Assembly: GCA_003697135.1 (NCBI GenBank)
Contig: RFGC01000037.1
Coordinates: forward strand, 1 to 64,000
From: Acidobacteriota bacterium
GTDB taxonomy: Bacteria; Acidobacteriota; Blastocatellia; Pyrinomonadales; Pyrinomonadaceae
Reading direction: 5' to 3'
DNA length: 64,000 nt
The position numbers were made by a program, and so were the translations under genes. The notes under the pieces were generated by a model. The model was not told the origin of the DNA and did no database searches. It was given only the letters and a program-made list of their open reading frames with translations. The number at the start of each line of letters is the position of its first letter. Position 1 is the first letter of the stretch. Of the stretch, positions 30,689 through 40,106 are shown piece after piece.

Positions 30689-31759
30689 TTAGGTTTTTAG
30701 CTTCTTTTTAGTTTTTTCTTTGGAGATTACTGATAGAACTTTTGCTTTCAGCTTTTGCTCGAATTTTCTTGCTTCAGTGGTATTTGCAAAAGAAAGTTTA
30801 CGAAGTGCATTGTCTATTCGGTGGCAGTAACCAGAAATCAATGATTCTGAGATTCCAAGAATTTCTGCTATTTCCTGCCGAGTTGTTTTCGCATCTGACA
30901 GATAGCAATGCCAGAGAATTTTCATTATTTCGTTCTGACGTTTGGATTTTCCATTAGCTTTCTGATCGAGGTTTCCAAGAAAGTCTTCGATTGAGCGGGT
31001 TATTTTTTCATCGTCGAGAGGTTTTTCTAATGTTTCAGCAGGTTCTTTATCTTCTTCATCTATGAGGATTGGGGAAATATCAACTACGGGGAGACACGAC
31101 ATTACAAGAGAACGAAGGTTGCAAATGTTCATTGGTGAATCTATAGTTTTCAGAACTTTTACTATCAATTCTTCAAGCTCGCTATTGCTGATCGCCGAGT
31201 CAAAAATATGTTCGGACTTTGCACCATTCTTTTGGTTGTAAGAAGTTATAGTTTTGACTAGTTCTTTTGCTTCTTGGTAGCTACGAATTTTCTTTTCATC
31301 AGGCCATTCTGATAAGCCATAAATTTCTGCTTGCTCGGGGCTATCGAATTTTCTCAAAGTATTACTCGTTTTGATTAGGGTTTTGATACGACGTGCCAAT
31401 CTGTAGCTTTCAGGGTAGTGTTTTTTTAGTTCTGTTGTTATGAGATTCCTTAAATGGATTTCAGTTAACTCTGCTTCTATTTCAGAATCGCTTGTTTTTT
31501 GATCAAGAAAAAATTGAAATCGGTTTTTGCTAAGAAGAGTGACGAATAATTCTTGAGCCAAACGAATATCGCATCTTTCGTGTTCAAACATTAGGCCTAC
31601 TTTTCTAGCTCTTTCGATTAAAGGATGGGAGTTTACTATACGATAAAGTTCAACCCAAATCTGTTTAGCATCGGCTTTGCTTAGAATTTCATGCCATTTG
31701 CCTTTGCTTTTGCTTGTTAAGGATACATTTACATTGTTAGCTCGGTCTGAAGTAATCAC
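30689..31759 (-). CDS. Sigma-factor-like HTH protein, function unknown
   Basis: About 356 aa. The GTG at 31759 is chosen because AAAGGAGG lies 8-9 nt upstream; the in-frame TTG at 31795 lies before that site. The N-terminal 110 residues are helical (RLAQELFVTLLSKNRFQFFL). The C-terminal part (about 270-330) has a sigma region 4-like HTH: ILWHCYLSDAKTTRQEIAEILGISESLISGYCHRIDNALRKL. The last residues are Lys-rich. I associate such proteins with Blastocatellia genomes but cannot name a family. It probably binds DNA as an alternative sigma factor or activator. Region 2 is not obvious, so it could be a regulator rather than a true sigma. Confidence 0.65.
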   Translation of the reverse strand: MITSDRANNVNVSLTSKSKGKWHEILSKADAKQIWVELYRIVNSHPLIERARKVGLMFEHERCDIRLAQELFVTLLSKNRFQFFLDQKTSDSEIEAELTEIHLRNLITTELKKHYPESYRLARRIKTLIKTSNTLRKFDSPEQAEIYGLSEWPDEKKIRSYQEAKELVKTITSYNQKNGAKSEHIFDSAISNSELEELIVKVLKTIDSPMNICNLRSLVMSCLPVVDISPILIDEEDKEPAETLEKPLDDEKITRSIEDFLGNLDQKANGKSKRQNEIMKILWHCYLSDAKTTRQEIAEILGISESLISGYCHRIDNALRKLSFANTTEARKFEQKLKAKVLSVISKEKTKKKLKT

Positions 31760-31880
31760 AGGATTTTCTCCTCCTTTGCTTAAAGCTTTTATCAACTTGT
31801 TTTTTCGAGGTTTTCAGCACTCAAAATGAGCTAAGTTCTCAAACCTGCCTACTTTTCAGATATTATCAACAATCTCGCTT

Positions 31881-33227
31881 TTAGGCAACGTTTTTTTTGA
31901 GAAGTGACGATAAAGCTTGCACGGTTTTAGCAGTTGCTCCTTTGTTAGCTTCTATGAGTCGGAAAGCCCTTTCTGCCATTTCTCTGCGGAGAGAGTCATT
32001 CTGCAAAAATTCGAGGAAAACTTCTTTTAGCTTTCTTACGATTTCTTCTTCCTTCAGCGGCGGAAGTTGAATCAGTGCGCTATTCGCTCTGAATTCTTCA
32101 ACGATTGAAGAGAAATTCATCGTATAAAATCCTGTGACTATAACTTTACGAGCAACAGCCGCTTCTAGAATGTTCTGTCCACCATGAGGAATTAAACTGC
32201 CGCCTACAAAAACGATTTCCGCTAGTTTCATTGCCGATCGTAGTTCGCCGATACTGTCAAGTAGAATAACCTTCGATGTTTTATCAGCTTGATTTGGTTT
32301 TGCACTTCTTCTTGCCAAGTCAAATCCTTTGTTTCGGACTAGTTCGGCAACTTCATCGAATCTTTCAGGATGTCTGGGAGCTATCATTAGTCTAGCGTGT
32401 GGTGAAGATTTAAGAACTAAGCTGAATGCATCTAAAATCCAACTTTCTTCAGGGCGATGTGTGCTTGCAGCCAAGATAATTGGGTTTTCGTCGGCGAAAC
32501 GCTCTTGCAAAACCCGGCTCAATTCATTTTCCGCTTCATCGAAGTCGAGATCGAATTTCAAATTTCCCGTCATTTTGACCTTTTCGGCTTCTGCTCCGAG
32601 TTGCAAGAATCTTTCGGCATCTATTTGGCTTTGTGCCAGAATTAAACGAATATGACTTAAAATTTGCTCTATGGTTTTTCTTATCATCGAATAGCGGCGA
32701 AAAGATTTTTCGGAAAGGCGGGCGTTGGCGATGCAGATTTTCACTCCTTTTCGAGAGGCTTCACGAATGAAGTTGAACCAAATCTCAGTTTCCATCAAAA
32801 TGACCACTTCAGGATTGATTTTTTCAAGCGCCTTTCGCACGGAAAATTTGAAATCGAAAGGAAAATAGAAAACTAGATCAGCATCTTGCGCAAATACTTT
32901 TTTAGCTAAGGATTGACCTGTTGAGGTTGTTGTGGAAATTACAAGTTTGTATTCAGGAAGAGTTTGCCGCAGAAGGCGAACCAGCGGTCTTGCGGCTTGA
33001 GTTTCGCCAACTGATACGCAGTGAACCCAAATAACCTTCCTTCCGTTGACAGTGAAATCGGGCAATCTCCCGAATCGCTTCCAGAAATTTTGCTGGAAGA
33101 TGAGTCTTGGTAGTAAAACCAAAAAGCCAAGATAAAGAAGGAAATTGTAAACAGCAAACGGCAAGCAGTGGAATTTAGAAAAAGGCAAAGTTTTATTATC
33201 TTCATTTGGATTTTCTTCAACTTTCAT
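31881..33227 (-). CDS. waaA: 3-deoxy-D-manno-octulosonic acid (Kdo) transferase
   Basis: A 448-aa GT30 enzyme. A hydrophobic anchor lies near residues 25-45 (FAVYNFLLYLGFLVLLP). VHCVSVGETQAARPLV holds the conserved Glu of the acceptor site, followed by STTTSTGQSLAKKVF. ILMETEIWFNFI, ILAASTHRPEE, MIAPRHPERF and FVGGSLIPHGGQNILEAA are all KdtA/WaaA signatures for CMP-Kdo binding. It adds Kdo to lipid A precursor at the inner membrane. With LpxK in the same window it shows an LPS-making cell. The start codon at 33227 is the longest plausible. Confidence 0.95.
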   Translation of the reverse strand: MKVEENPNEDNKTLPFSKFHCLPFAVYNFLLYLGFLVLLPRLIFQQNFWKRFGRLPDFTVNGRKVIWVHCVSVGETQAARPLVRLLRQTLPEYKLVISTTTSTGQSLAKKVFAQDADLVFYFPFDFKFSVRKALEKINPEVVILMETEIWFNFIREASRKGVKICIANARLSEKSFRRYSMIRKTIEQILSHIRLILAQSQIDAERFLQLGAEAEKVKMTGNLKFDLDFDEAENELSRVLQERFADENPIILAASTHRPEESWILDAFSLVLKSSPHARLMIAPRHPERFDEVAELVRNKGFDLARRSAKPNQADKTSKVILLDSIGELRSAMKLAEIVFVGGSLIPHGGQNILEAAVARKVIVTGFYTMNFSSIVEEFRANSALIQLPPLKEEEIVRKLKEVFLEFLQNDSLRREMAERAFRLIEANKGATAKTVQALSSLLKKNVA

Positions 33228-33302
33228 AATGGCGCAGAATCGTAATTTGCATGATAAAAGATTTTGGAGCTTGCCGCTTGCTCAGATGCTTTGCTGTTTG
33301 TT

Positions 33303-33863
33303 TTATTCTTTAACTCTTTCAATATATTTGCCTTCGATAGGATTGACGCGAACCTTTTCGCCTTCAGTAATGAAAGGTGGAACCTGAATTGTAACGCCGT
33401 TTTCCAAAGTTGCAGGTTTATTGGAGTTTGAAACGGTTGCACCTTTCAAGAAAGGTTCAGTTGAAACAACAGTTAACTCCATGACTTGTGGAAGTTTTAT
33501 GCTTATAGGAGTATCTTTGTAAAACTCGATTTCTAGTTTTAGGTTAGGCATTAGCCACTGCGCCGTTTCGCCAAGCTCTTCTTCCGTCATTACTACTTGC
33601 TCGTAGGTTTCAGAATCCATGAAGTGATATTGATCTCCATCTGCGTAGAGAAACTCGAATTTTCTGACGTCGAGAACGATTCTTTCTACTGGTTCAGTTG
33701 AGCGGAAGCGGTGCTCAAATGAGTTTCCTGTTAGAAGATTTCTTAATCGTGTTTGCACCACAGCTTGACCTTTTCCGGGAGTGTGGTGATGAAAATCCAT
33801 TACCTTGCAAGGGGTTTCATCTACGAGAATAACCATTCCTTTGCGAATATCATTTGCCAGCAT
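33303..33863 (-). CDS. efp: Translation elongation factor P
   Basis: A 186-aa protein with the normal three OB/KOW-domain length. It begins LANDIRKGMVILVDETPCKVMDF. The tip loop is HTPGKGQAVVQ with Lys at the site that is beta-lysylated in E. coli-type EF-P; no modification gene is visible in this window. The C-terminus PPFITEGEKVRVNPIEGKYIERV is typical. It relieves ribosome stalling at polyproline. AGGAGA precedes the ATG. Confidence 0.97.
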   Translation of the reverse strand: MLANDIRKGMVILVDETPCKVMDFHHHTPGKGQAVVQTRLRNLLTGNSFEHRFRSTEPVERIVLDVRKFEFLYADGDQYHFMDSETYEQVVMTEEELGETAQWLMPNLKLEIEFYKDTPISIKLPQVMELTVVSTEPFLKGATVSNSNKPATLENGVTIQVPPFITEGEKVRVNPIEGKYIERVKE

Positions 33864-33974
33864 TTTTCAGTCTCCTGTGAAGATTTTGGAGCAAACATAT
33901 AGTTTAATTTCGTTTATGGTGTTTTGTCCAGCGGTGGCTTGTGGATTTAGCATGGTAAGGGAAAAGAGTGCTTT

Positions 33975-35396
33975 TTGGTGAAGCAGAGCGTCCAAAGTAA
34001 AATAAAAAAAGTGCAAATAAAAACGGCTCATCTAACAAATTACTATCATGAAAACTCTGGTGGTGTAAGCACCAGTCTAAACAATTTGCTCGCAGAGGCG
34101 GAGCGAAGTAGAAGGCAAGTTCGGCTGATTGTTCCGGGCGAAAGGTTTCAAATCAAGCAGGTGAATGAATACGGAAAAATCTATTACGTTCCTGCAAGGC
34201 GTTCGCCTGTTTTCGATAGACGCTACCGCTTGATAATGCCATGGCAATATGTTTTGAAAAATTCCGTAGTTCGCCGAATACTATCCGATGAAAAGCCGGA
34301 CATAATTGAAGTGACCGATAAATACACGCTTAGCTTTATTGGGGCAATGCTTCACAGAGGCTTTTTTTCTAGTCTTGGCCGTCCCGTGCTGGTTCACTTT
34401 AGCGCAGAAAGGATGGACGATAACATTGCATCATACTTGACTGGAAACAAAGTAGGTAAACTTTTCGCAAATCTCTTCATGGCTAATTACATTTTGCCAA
34501 GCTTTGATTTTCATATTGCAAACTCACAATACACAGCCCAAGAATTTTTCGAGGCTTACGAGAAGGCTTCGGAATTTTCAGGATGGTTGTTGAAAAAAAG
34601 TCACAAATTCTTCAAAGCGCCGAGCATTCCATTACAAGAAAGAATTTTTGTGTGTCCACGTGGTGTGGACACGAAGTTTTACAATCCTTCAAGAAAGAAT
34701 GCGGAGTTTAGAAAAAAGATAAATCAAGATTTGGGTTTGTCCGAAACCGCAAAACTTCTTCTCTATTCAGGAAGAATCTCGCCGGAGAAAAATATTGAGC
34801 TTTTACCAGAGTTGATGAAGATTCTTTGCGCAGATGAGAAGGACTTTCGTCTTTTGGTGGCTGGTTCTGGACCTAAAAGAGACTGGCTTATCAAGCAGAG
34901 CGAGCTTTTTCCGCAAAGAAAGATAATCCTTCTTGGGCATCTCGATAAAGAAACGCTGGCAAACTACTACGCTAATGTTGATGTGTTTATTCATCCGAAT
35001 CCAAAAGAGCCGTTTGGAAATGTTGTTTTAGAGGCTATGGCATCTGGGATTCCGGTTGTTGTTCCAAATGCTGGTGGTGTTTTAACATGCGCTAATTCTG
35101 AAAATGCTTGGGTTGTTGAGCCGACACCACAAGAATTCGCAAAAGCTGTAAAGACAGTTGTGGAAGGAGAGGAATTGGCGAAGTTGAAAATATCGAAAGC
35201 TCTTGAAACAGTGGCAGAAAACAGCGTTGAAAAAGCTGTTAGTAGGCTTTTTGCGACTTATGACAGGATTTATGAAATTTTCCACAGTAGATTTTCTGCT
35301 GAATCAACGAGAGAGTCCATTGATTCTGTAAAAAAGTTTGCCGTAGGTTGTTTGATAGGACTTATTGGGATTGAAAGATGCTTGAATTGGTTTTAG
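33975..35396 (+). CDS. GT4-family glycosyltransferase
   Basis: A 473-aa GT-B fold protein. The N-terminal domain has AHLTNYYHENSGGVSTSLNNLL (glycine-rich acceptor loop). The C-terminal donor domain has YSGRISPEKNIELLPELMKIL, AGSGPKRDWL, and the E-x7-E motif in PKEPFGNVVLEAMASGIPVVVP. It probably transfers a sugar from a nucleotide donor to a lipid or glycan; substrate not predictable. The start is TTG 33975 or GTG 33978; no ATG fits. The last 19 nt overlap the downstream permease gene, so they are coupled. Confidence 0.88.
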   Translation: MVKQSVQSKIKKVQIKTAHLTNYYHENSGGVSTSLNNLLAEAERSRRQVRLIVPGERFQIKQVNEYGKIYYVPARRSPVFDRRYRLIMPWQYVLKNSVVRRILSDEKPDIIEVTDKYTLSFIGAMLHRGFFSSLGRPVLVHFSAERMDDNIASYLTGNKVGKLFANLFMANYILPSFDFHIANSQYTAQEFFEAYEKASEFSGWLLKKSHKFFKAPSIPLQERIFVCPRGVDTKFYNPSRKNAEFRKKINQDLGLSETAKLLLYSGRISPEKNIELLPELMKILCADEKDFRLLVAGSGPKRDWLIKQSELFPQRKIILLGHLDKETLANYYANVDVFIHPNPKEPFGNVVLEAMASGIPVVVPNAGGVLTCANSENAWVVEPTPQEFAKAVKTVVEGEELAKLKISKALETVAENSVEKAVSRLFATYDRIYEIFHSRFSAESTRESIDSVKKFAVGCLIGLIGIERCLNWF

Positions 35397-36478
35397 CAAA
35401 TTTGAAGGCACGGCCTTTTAGAACATTTATAAGCGTTATTGGTGTAGCCTCTGGGGTTGCGCTGATTGTTCTTTTTACAGGGCTTGCGCGTGGGATTACG
35501 AACGACATGGCAAGAAGAGCTTCAAATTGGAAAGCCGAAATAGTCTTCACGCGCCCAGGGGCTATGGAATTGACAAGTGCAAGTCCTTCGCTTTCGACTA
35601 CTTATGTCAAAAAGTTAATGGAAATTGAAGGCGTGGAATCTGTTGTCCCTGTGATTCGTTATATCTCACCGAATCCAAAAGGACGTTGGGGATTCCAACA
35701 GCTCGACGGTGTTGATTGGAAACCTTTTGCTGAAATGAATGAAATGGAGATAATCGCTGGTCGTGCGCCCGAAGCGAACAACGAGGTAATTGTTGACGAA
35801 CGACAGATGAAGCAGGAAAACCACAAAATCGGCGATACGATCGAGCTTTTCGGTGGGAAGCCTTACAAAATCGTTGGCGTTTTTTCTCCACCTTCGGGTG
35901 CAAGAATCAAAATGTCTCTTTCAGCCATGCAAGAAGTTTTGGAAGCGCCAAATAAATGCACATATATTTTGGTCAAAGTTAAAGACGGAGAAGACGTTGA
36001 ACGGGTAGTAGCAAGAATCAATGAGAAATTGCCGGGAAATAAAATCAACTTAACGCGTGATTTCGTCATTGATGCTCAAGAACGCTTGCCCGGTTTGAAT
36101 ACATTTCTTCAGGCACTAGTCGGTTTGGGAGCTTTTGTGTCTGCTATCTTTGTTTTGCTTTGTCTTTATACGACGATAGCAGAAAGACGCCGTGAAATCG
36201 GTATCTTGAAATCTTTAGGAGCTTCAAAAGGGTTCATAATTTCTGCTATTGAAGGCGAAGCTTTTTTGATTGCAGTTCTTGGGATTTTCGTTGGGCTAGT
36301 TGTTTCTACTCTGGCGGCTTTTGTCATACAGAAAAACTTTGAGTTGCCCGTAGAATTTAGTTTTGGTTGGATTCTAACTGCTGCAATCATAGCGATTGTT
36401 GGAGGTTTTGTAGGAGCACTTTATCCCGCATGGAAGGCTTCAAGAATCGATCCGGTCGAGGTGATGGCAAATGAGTAG
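35378..36478 (+). CDS. FtsX/MacB-type ABC transporter permease
   Basis: A 366-aa protein. One N-terminal membrane helix (SVIGVASGVALIVLFTGL) is followed by a large periplasmic MacB-PCD-like domain (about 45-240) and three C-terminal helices with the FtsX motif ERRREIGILKSLGASKGFI and the terminal ALYPAWKASRIDPVEVMANE. The partner ATPase is not adjacent in this window, which is unusual because such permeases are normally next to a LolD/MacB-like ATPase. Overlap with the GT4 gene suggests export of, or signalling about, an envelope glycoconjugate; that is inference. Confidence 0.9.
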   Translation: MLELVLANLKARPFRTFISVIGVASGVALIVLFTGLARGITNDMARRASNWKAEIVFTRPGAMELTSASPSLSTTYVKKLMEIEGVESVVPVIRYISPNPKGRWGFQQLDGVDWKPFAEMNEMEIIAGRAPEANNEVIVDERQMKQENHKIGDTIELFGGKPYKIVGVFSPPSGARIKMSLSAMQEVLEAPNKCTYILVKVKDGEDVERVVARINEKLPGNKINLTRDFVIDAQERLPGLNTFLQALVGLGAFVSAIFVLLCLYTTIAERRREIGILKSLGASKGFIISAIEGEAFLIAVLGIFVGLVVSTLAAFVIQKNFELPVEFSFGWILTAAIIAIVGGFVGALYPAWKASRIDPVEVMANE

Positions 36479-36489
36479 CCGGTAAGTGT

Positions 36490-37005
36490 TTAATTGGAAG
36501 TTCGACTTCCGATTCGGGATTTTACAAAGTTGAACCAATACACTATATTTAAGTAAATTCCGCTTAAGGCAAGAAGGCAAGCGAGTGTGGAGAAAGTGAT
36601 TAAAAGAGGTTTTTGCCAGCTACCTGCAAAAAAGTAAAAGTGAGCCTCGCGAGCAAATCTTGTTCTTAGAGAAGGCGGTTTAGAAAATTCTGCTGTGCCG
36701 GTTTCGGCATTTATGAAGATCGAGTCTGCGCCTAGCCCACCGATTGCCTGATAATGTGGAACGCCATCTTTCATTAAAAGCGTCAAGGCTGTGATCGGAA
36801 GAGTTCTTCCGGCAAGCTCGTTAGCTTTCTGTATGGCTTCTGACGGGCTGATTTTGACCTTTGAAGTATCAATCTTCTCAACCTTTGAGCTTCCTTCAGA
36901 ACTGCTTGGAAGAACATACAAAAGTCCGCTCAAAGACCATGCTAGAACGGGAATAGAAGCGAGAAGCCCTAGAATTAAATGAGCCTGATAAATCCACTTT
37001 CGCAT
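36490..37005 (-). CDS. PepSY-type membrane protein
   Basis: About 171 aa from ATG 37005 (an open frame extends upstream to 37158, but those 51 residues do not look like this domain). The N-terminal WIYQAHLILGLLASIPVLAWSLSGLLY is the typical first helix of PepSY-associated membrane proteins. A periplasmic PepSY-like portion follows (ISPSEAIQKANELAG...HYQAIGGLGADSIFINAETG). A second helix lies near the C-terminus (LLITFSTLACLLALSGIYLNIVYWF). Function unknown; family members are often near metal uptake or reductase genes, which is not so here. Confidence 0.75.
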   Translation of the reverse strand: MRKWIYQAHLILGLLASIPVLAWSLSGLLYVLPSSSEGSSKVEKIDTSKVKISPSEAIQKANELAGRTLPITALTLLMKDGVPHYQAIGGLGADSIFINAETGTAEFSKPPSLRTRFAREAHFYFFAGSWQKPLLITFSTLACLLALSGIYLNIVYWFNFVKSRIGSRTSN

Positions 37006-37169
37006 AAGAATAAAGATGGAAGCAAAAAGCACGGATAAATGCAAGTTCGAGAGGGTGTGACTTTCTCGGCTTTTTTGCTGGCAGAGGTTCAAACTTGGTT
37101 GCATTGGTCTAAAATCCGACTCTTTTGTGATATTCTTTCTTTTTGAAAAATTTCTCAAAGGAGACTTCT

Positions 37170-37607
37170 ATGGCAGATCAACCTACAGTATCGGAAATTT
37201 TTCGCAGAGCCTTGCAGATCAGGGAAGAAAAGCCAAATGCTTCTTACGGGGAGATAAAAGCGCAAATAGTGAAAGAATTTTCAGGGCGTCCGTTCCCGTC
37301 GCCGACGAAACTTGCAATTCCTGAATACGATAACATTGCGCCTGAAGAAGACTGGACAGCAGGCTTGCCGGTGATTTTGCGCGGCATTCAAAACGAAGAC
37401 TGGAACGAGATTGCCCATGGAATCATAATATGCTTAGACCAAATAGAAAACTATCCAAAGGAATCGGGGCGCGAAGATGACCCACGCAAAGAGTGGAGGA
37501 ATCGCCGTCGAGGTATAGAAGAAGCTGAAGAGAAAAACCTTGCCAAATGGATGCCTGAAGAATTGATGGAGCTTGCAAGAAAAAGTATGTTAGGCTCGAA
37601 ACGATAA
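37170..37607 (+). CDS. Hypothetical protein, 145 aa, unknown function
   Basis: A strong Shine-Dalgarno (AAAGGAG) precedes ATG 37170. The protein is soluble, rich in Glu/Arg and Pro, with an N-terminal helix-rich part (VSEIFRRALQIREEKPNASYGEIKAQIVKEF) resembling a short HTH-like or DUF fragment, and a C-terminal helical part (RRGIEEAEEKNLAKWMPEELMELARKS). Trp/Asp/Glu-rich segments such as EEDWTAGLP and NEDWNEI lie between. I do not recognise a family. It is divergent from the PepSY gene and stands alone. Confidence 0.7.
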   Translation: MADQPTVSEIFRRALQIREEKPNASYGEIKAQIVKEFSGRPFPSPTKLAIPEYDNIAPEEDWTAGLPVILRGIQNEDWNEIAHGIIICLDQIENYPKESGREDDPRKEWRNRRRGIEEAEEKNLAKWMPEELMELARKSMLGSKR

Positions 37608-37766
37608 CAACTAAGATTTCACACCTGGTTCGATTTATGAGCATATAGCTCATTTTTCGGGCATTGCGAGATAGCAGTTTTTCAAAATCCAGCTTTAACC
37701 TACAAACTTCGCTTTCCGATTAGGCATCTTACTTGCAAAATCGAAAGCCGATGGAATCAAGAGATT

Positions 37767-40052
37767 ATGAAAAAGTTATCGCTACCTTTTCTTTTAACTC
37801 TGATTTTCGGGTTGTCAATAGTAGCTTGTAGTCAAGGTCCGTTAAAGAACGAAGAGCAAGCTCTACAGAGAATTTCGGAATTCGTTAAAAACGGCAGTTT
37901 CCCACCGGAAGATTTGCTTGTGGAAATTGAAACGCAGTTACCGAAAACTAGAGTAGCGTCTCTTGCGAAAATTTTAAGAGCCTATCTGTTGATGCGTAGA
38001 AACGAAGCAAAAAAGGCGGCGGAAATTCTTGATACTGAAATCATTGATCAAACAACCAATCTCGGCGATTATGCTTTGTGGCTTCGTGCAAGGGCTTTGA
38101 TGCAGGCATCGGACTATGCAGAAGCCGTGAAGGTTTCTCGAAAGCTCATCGAAAAATATCCTGATTCTCTGCGCTTGGTAGAGGCTAAACTTCTATCGGC
38201 AGAAGCATCACTACAAATGTCAAAGCCCGACGATGCGATCAGTTTTATCAAAGATTTGGCAGAAAAAAACGATCCGAAAGCTTTGTATCTAATGGCGAAA
38301 GCCTATAAGCTAAAAAGCGATGCAGAGAAAGCTTCTGATTTTCTTCATCGAACGAGAGCCTATGGAGTTGGGACACCAGAAGCAGAGCAAGCAGAAGCAG
38401 AACTGAAAGCAAACGGTGAAGCAGTTGTTCCGAAAAAGCTCGATTATCTATTGGCTCGTTTTGACGGGCTTTTAGAAAGAAAAAGGTTTACAGATTTGCT
38501 TTCCGAATACGATGCGGCAAAGAGCTTTTTTGCCAAGTTTTCCGACGAGATCGAGCTAAAAAGGCTTATTGCATTGGTGAGTCTAAAGCGACTTGGCGAA
38601 GCTCAAAGCGTTTTTAATCTGATTGCTGAACCTTCGACAAAAGAAGAGGCTTACCATCATCTAGCAAGAGGTTACGTTACGGCACGCCAATGGAGTCAGG
38701 CACGTAGCGTGATTGAGCAGATGCGCCGTACCTACCCGAAAAGCAATTTGGTTTTGAGGACTCTCATAAACGCAGGTAACACGGCAAAAAGTGCCAAGAA
38801 CAAAATTGAAGGAAGCTATTATTTTCGGCTTGTTTTATCGGATTATCCTGATTCTACGGAAGCCGTGCATGCACATTTTGAGCTTGCATGGCTTGAGCAT
38901 GAAGCGCAGAATTTCTCCGTTTCATCTCAGATGCTTACAGAGCATCTTGAGCGTTATGTTGAAAAGGACAATTCCTATCGTGGACGAGCTGGCTATTGGG
39001 CGGCTAGGGATTTTGAACAGATTGGAAAATTCAAGGAAGCTTGTTTTCTTTACGATGCACTCATCTATCGCTACAGTGCGAACTGGTATGGTTATTTGGC
39101 AGTCCAAAGACTTTCTGCTTTGAAAGCGCAAGACAGATGCCGAGATGCAAGTTTCCCGAAAGATTCTCCGATAGGGAAAGCCGCTTCAAACCTGAAAACC
39201 ATCGCGGTAGCTTCGGAGACGGCAACTGAAAAAGAGGAAAGAAAACTTGCAAAAGCCGAGCAACTTAGCGCAGTTGGACTTACTGATTGGGCTTTCGAGG
39301 AGCTTCAAGAGGCTTCAAAAAATGCTCCCAAAAGCCCAAAAGTCAATATGGCTTTGGCAAAACATTATCGGATGAAAAACGAAAATTTCAAGGCAATAGT
39401 TGCTCTGGCTCGAAGTTACCCAGATTATGCTCAAATGTTTCCTGAAGAAATGACGAAAGAGGAATGGGCGATTTTTTATCCGCTGAATTACTGGGACTTG
39501 ATAAAACTCTGGGCAGGAAGACGTAATTTAGATGCATATCAAGTTGCAGGTTTAATCAGACAAGAATCGGCTTTCAATCCGCGTGCAAAATCTCCTGCGA
39601 ATGCCTATGGGCTAATGCAACTTTTAATTCCGACAGCTCAGCAGACGGCAAGAAAATATGGCGTAAATGCCACAATAACCGAGGAGGCGCTTTATGATCC
39701 TGCGTTGAACATTGAGCTTGGAACTGCCTACCTGCGTGGAATGCTTGATAGGTTTGGGCGCATCGAATATGCTGCGGCGGCTTACAACGCAGGACCAGGG
39801 CGTATTCCGCAGTGGCGCTCAAGCCTACCATCACAGATTGATGAATTCGTAGAGGCTATTCCATTTAATGAAACTCGTAGTTATGTTCAAGGTGTAATTC
39901 GCAACACAGCGCAATATCGCCGACTGTATGATGAACAAGGGAATTTTCGCCCAAATGTCGGCACAAAGCCTGTGAAAATCACTCCAACGATGACACGCCA
40001 AAGAATTGCGCAGGATTTTCCCGATGTAGTCGTTTTGAACTTTGTGGAATAG
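37767..40052 (+). CDS. Soluble lytic murein transglycosylase (Slt-like) lipoprotein
   Basis: A 761-aa protein. The signal ends LSIVAC-S, a lipobox, so it is probably anchored rather than free. Residues about 40-560 are TPR-like helical repeats. The C-terminal GH23 domain has the catalytic Glu in IRQESAFNPRAKSPANAYGLMQL, followed by ALYDPALNIELGTAYLRGML and AAAAYNAGPGRIPQWR. It cleaves the MurNAc-GlcNAc bond in peptidoglycan, making 1,6-anhydro products. Length is like E. coli Slt70 plus extra repeats. Confidence 0.93.
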   Translation: MKKLSLPFLLTLIFGLSIVACSQGPLKNEEQALQRISEFVKNGSFPPEDLLVEIETQLPKTRVASLAKILRAYLLMRRNEAKKAAEILDTEIIDQTTNLGDYALWLRARALMQASDYAEAVKVSRKLIEKYPDSLRLVEAKLLSAEASLQMSKPDDAISFIKDLAEKNDPKALYLMAKAYKLKSDAEKASDFLHRTRAYGVGTPEAEQAEAELKANGEAVVPKKLDYLLARFDGLLERKRFTDLLSEYDAAKSFFAKFSDEIELKRLIALVSLKRLGEAQSVFNLIAEPSTKEEAYHHLARGYVTARQWSQARSVIEQMRRTYPKSNLVLRTLINAGNTAKSAKNKIEGSYYFRLVLSDYPDSTEAVHAHFELAWLEHEAQNFSVSSQMLTEHLERYVEKDNSYRGRAGYWAARDFEQIGKFKEACFLYDALIYRYSANWYGYLAVQRLSALKAQDRCRDASFPKDSPIGKAASNLKTIAVASETATEKEERKLAKAEQLSAVGLTDWAFEELQEASKNAPKSPKVNMALAKHYRMKNENFKAIVALARSYPDYAQMFPEEMTKEEWAIFYPLNYWDLIKLWAGRRNLDAYQVAGLIRQESAFNPRAKSPANAYGLMQLLIPTAQQTARKYGVNATITEEALYDPALNIELGTAYLRGMLDRFGRIEYAAAAYNAGPGRIPQWRSSLPSQIDEFVEAIPFNETRSYVQGVIRNTAQYRRLYDEQGNFRPNVGTKPVKITPTMTRQRIAQDFPDVVVLNFVE

Positions 40053-40106
40053 GGCTTGGAAAGACTCACGGAAAAATCTGATATAATCCAAAACGAAGGA
40101 GGTTTT

